Shown here piece by piece: positions 62,645 to 64,000 of a DNA stretch of 64,000 nucleotides. Within the stretch, counting starts at the first letter, position 1. Each line of letters starts with the position of its first letter. The notes below the pieces were generated by a model. The model was given only the letters and a program-made list of their open reading frames with translations, made no database searches and had not been told where the DNA came from. This stretch comes from Ferrovibrio sp. (GTDB taxonomy: Bacteria > Pseudomonadota > Alphaproteobacteria > Ferrovibrionales > Ferrovibrionaceae): NCBI GenBank assembly GCA_017991315.1, contig JAGOQS010000002.1, positions 248,001 through 312,000 of the forward strand, written 5' to 3'. The position numbers and the translations under genes were made by a program.

Positions 62645-64000
62645 GTGACCGATCAGACCACCCCGGAAAGCGGCGCCAGTAACGAGCGCGCCAACCGTGA
62701 AGCCAAGCTGGCGCAACTGCGCCAGATGGGTCTCGACCCCTATAACGCGGCGAAATTCCCGAAAAGCCACAAGAACCAGGCGGTGCAGGATGCCTGGGCG
62801 CATCTGCAGCCCGACGAGCGCAGCGAGGACCGCGTCAAGGTCGCCGGCCGCGTCATGGCGATCCGCAATTCCGGCATGTTCATCGACATCCTGGACGATA
62901 CGGTGAAGCTGCAGGTCTATACGCCCAAGGATCAGGTGCAGGGCGAATTCGCACCCGTGATGAAGGCGCTGGATCTCGGCGACATCATCGGCGTGGAAGG
63001 CAAGGTGCGCCGCACCAAGCGCGGCGAGATCACCGTGGACCTGGACCGTATCGTGGTGCTGGCCAAGGCGCTGGAACCGCCGCCGGAAAAGTGGCACGGC
63101 CTGAAGAATGTCGAGCAGCGCTACCGCCACCGCGAATATGACCTGATCGGCAACGAGGACAGCCGCCGCACGTTGCGCACGCGCTTCCGCGTGATCCAGG
63201 CGGTGCGCCAGTTCCTCACCGCACCGGGGCAGGATTTCCTCGAAGTCGAAACGCCGATGCTGCATAGCATTGCCGGCGGCGCCATCGCCAAGCCCTTCGT
63301 GACCCATCACAACGCGCTGGATATTCCGCTCTACATGCGCATCGCGCCGGAATTGCATCTGAAGCGCCTGGTGATCGGCGGCCTGAGCGAAAAAGTGTTC
63401 GAGATCAACCGCTGCTTCCGCAACGAGGGCATCTCGCCGCGCCACAATCCGGAATTCACCACCATCGAGCTGTACCAGGCCTATGCCGACTACGCCGACA
63501 TGATGGACATTGCCGAGCGCATCATCGAGGCCGCGGCGATTGCCGCCACCGGCGGCACCGAGGTGCAGTTCGGCGAACACACCATCAGCTTCAAGCGGCC
63601 GTTCCGCCGCGCCACCATGCTGGAACTGATCAAGGAACATTCCGGCTTCGACCTGAATGTGGAGGCCGATCAGGCCAAGGCACGCCAGGCGGTGGAAGCC
63701 GGACCAAGCTGGGGCAAGCTGGTGGAAGCCTGTTTCGAGCATTTCGTCGAGCCCAAGCTGATCCAGCCGACCCATGTGGTGGAACTGCCGAAGGCGATCT
63801 CGCCGCTGGCCAAGGCCAACCATGAGCGGCCCGAAGTCGCCGAGCGGTTCGAAACCTTCTGCAACACCTGGGAAATCGCCAACGCCTTCTCCGAGCTGGC
63901 CGACCCGCAGGAGCAGCGCGCGCGTTTCGAGGCGCAGCAGGCGCAGCGCGATGCCGGTGACGACGAAGCACATCAGGTGGACGAGGATTTCCTGAAAGCC
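62645..64000 (+). CDS. lysS: lysine--tRNA ligase, class II (5' part)
   Basis: The gene runs off the window end after 452 codons; about 50-60 residues are missing. The start is GTG at 62645 (MTDQTTPESG when initiated). The N-terminal OB anticodon-binding domain is at about 60-150. Class II motif 1 is FLEVETPMLHSIAGGA (about 199-214) and motif 2 is FRNEGISPRHNPEFTTIE (about 258-275). It charges tRNA-Lys. The anticodon-binding domain excludes the truncated EpmA/GenX paralogue. The frame has no stop to base 64000. It is divergent from ubiK. Confidence 0.95.
   Translation, partial: MTDQTTPESGASNERANREAKLAQLRQMGLDPYNAAKFPKSHKNQAVQDAWAHLQPDERSEDRVKVAGRVMAIRNSGMFIDILDDTVKLQVYTPKDQVQGEFAPVMKALDLGDIIGVEGKVRRTKRGEITVDLDRIVVLAKALEPPPEKWHGLKNVEQRYRHREYDLIGNEDSRRTLRTRFRVIQAVRQFLTAPGQDFLEVETPMLHSIAGGAIAKPFVTHHNALDIPLYMRIAPELHLKRLVIGGLSEKVFEINRCFRNEGISPRHNPEFTTIELYQAYADYADMMDIAERIIEAAAIAATGGTEVQFGEHTISFKRPFRRATMLELIKEHSGFDLNVEADQAKARQAVEAGPSWGKLVEACFEHFVEPKLIQPTHVVELPKAISPLAKANHERPEVAERFETFCNTWEIANAFSELADPQEQRARFEAQQAQRDAGDDEAHQVDEDFLKA

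Overview
The window is GC-rich, densely coded chromosomal DNA from an alphaproteobacterium, most likely a Rhodospirillales-type lineage. The reasons are a methionine synthase split into two genes beside an ArsR-methyltransferase fusion, a Pst/Pho operon with enlarged PstA and PstC, a MarR/OmpR/EnvZ-like operon next to ilvE, a phasin with a TetR-like neighbour, and an MsbA/DUF374/LpxK/LpxL lipid A cluster. No rRNA, tRNA, CRISPR array, prophage or intact transposon was found. The genus cannot be fixed from this sequence alone.

Layout. 1-1.4 kb: the end of an alpha/beta hydrolase gene, an HPP-family membrane protein, a 274-bp MITE-like element with perfect 26-bp terminal repeats, and a small unknown gene whose stop codon lies inside that element. 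1.5-7.1 kb: an HpaI-type aldolase, cheW, a chemoreceptor and transketolase. 7.2-10.5 kb: a four-gene ABC importer of the nitrate/sulfonate/NMT1 type, substrate unknown. 10.8-16.8 kb: envelope genes (GT-C glycosyltransferase, msbA, DUF374 acyltransferase-like, lpxK, lpxL-like). 16.8-22.5 kb: a minus-strand methionine-cycle operon (ArsR-methyltransferase, metF, metH in two parts) with a palindromic operator candidate. 22.6-31.8 kb: mlaC, then the phosphate regulon in the order hutG-like, phoR, pstS, pstC, pstA, pstB, phoU, phoB, with a four-unit Pho-box array in front of pstS.

32-38.2 kb: two TerC-family genes, an orphan soxYZ pair, a response regulator with an unknown C-terminal half, and hrpB. 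38.3-44.1 kb: an EamA exporter and a complete livGFKHM importer. 44.3-46.2 kb: rmlA and rmlB. 46.3-53.5 kb: uvrB, a pteridine-reductase-like SDR, folB, a 338-bp gene-free stretch rich in DnaA-box-like sites, uvrC, pgsA, moaD and moaE. 53.7-58.2 kb: a PAS protein, ilvE and a divergent MarR/OmpR/histidine kinase operon. 58.2-64 kb: a DUF2914 protein, csaA, phasin, a TetR-like regulator, proC, a YbjN-domain protein, ubiK and the 5' part of lysS.

Most of the window is core metabolism and envelope biology. The items most worth following up are non-coding: the MITE-like element, the DnaA-box cluster between folB and uvrC, the Pho-box array, and the palindromes in front of the methionine, MarR and phasin genes. 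Among the genes, the orphan SoxYZ pair and the paired terC genes stand out. I found no convincing undescribed multi-gene system.
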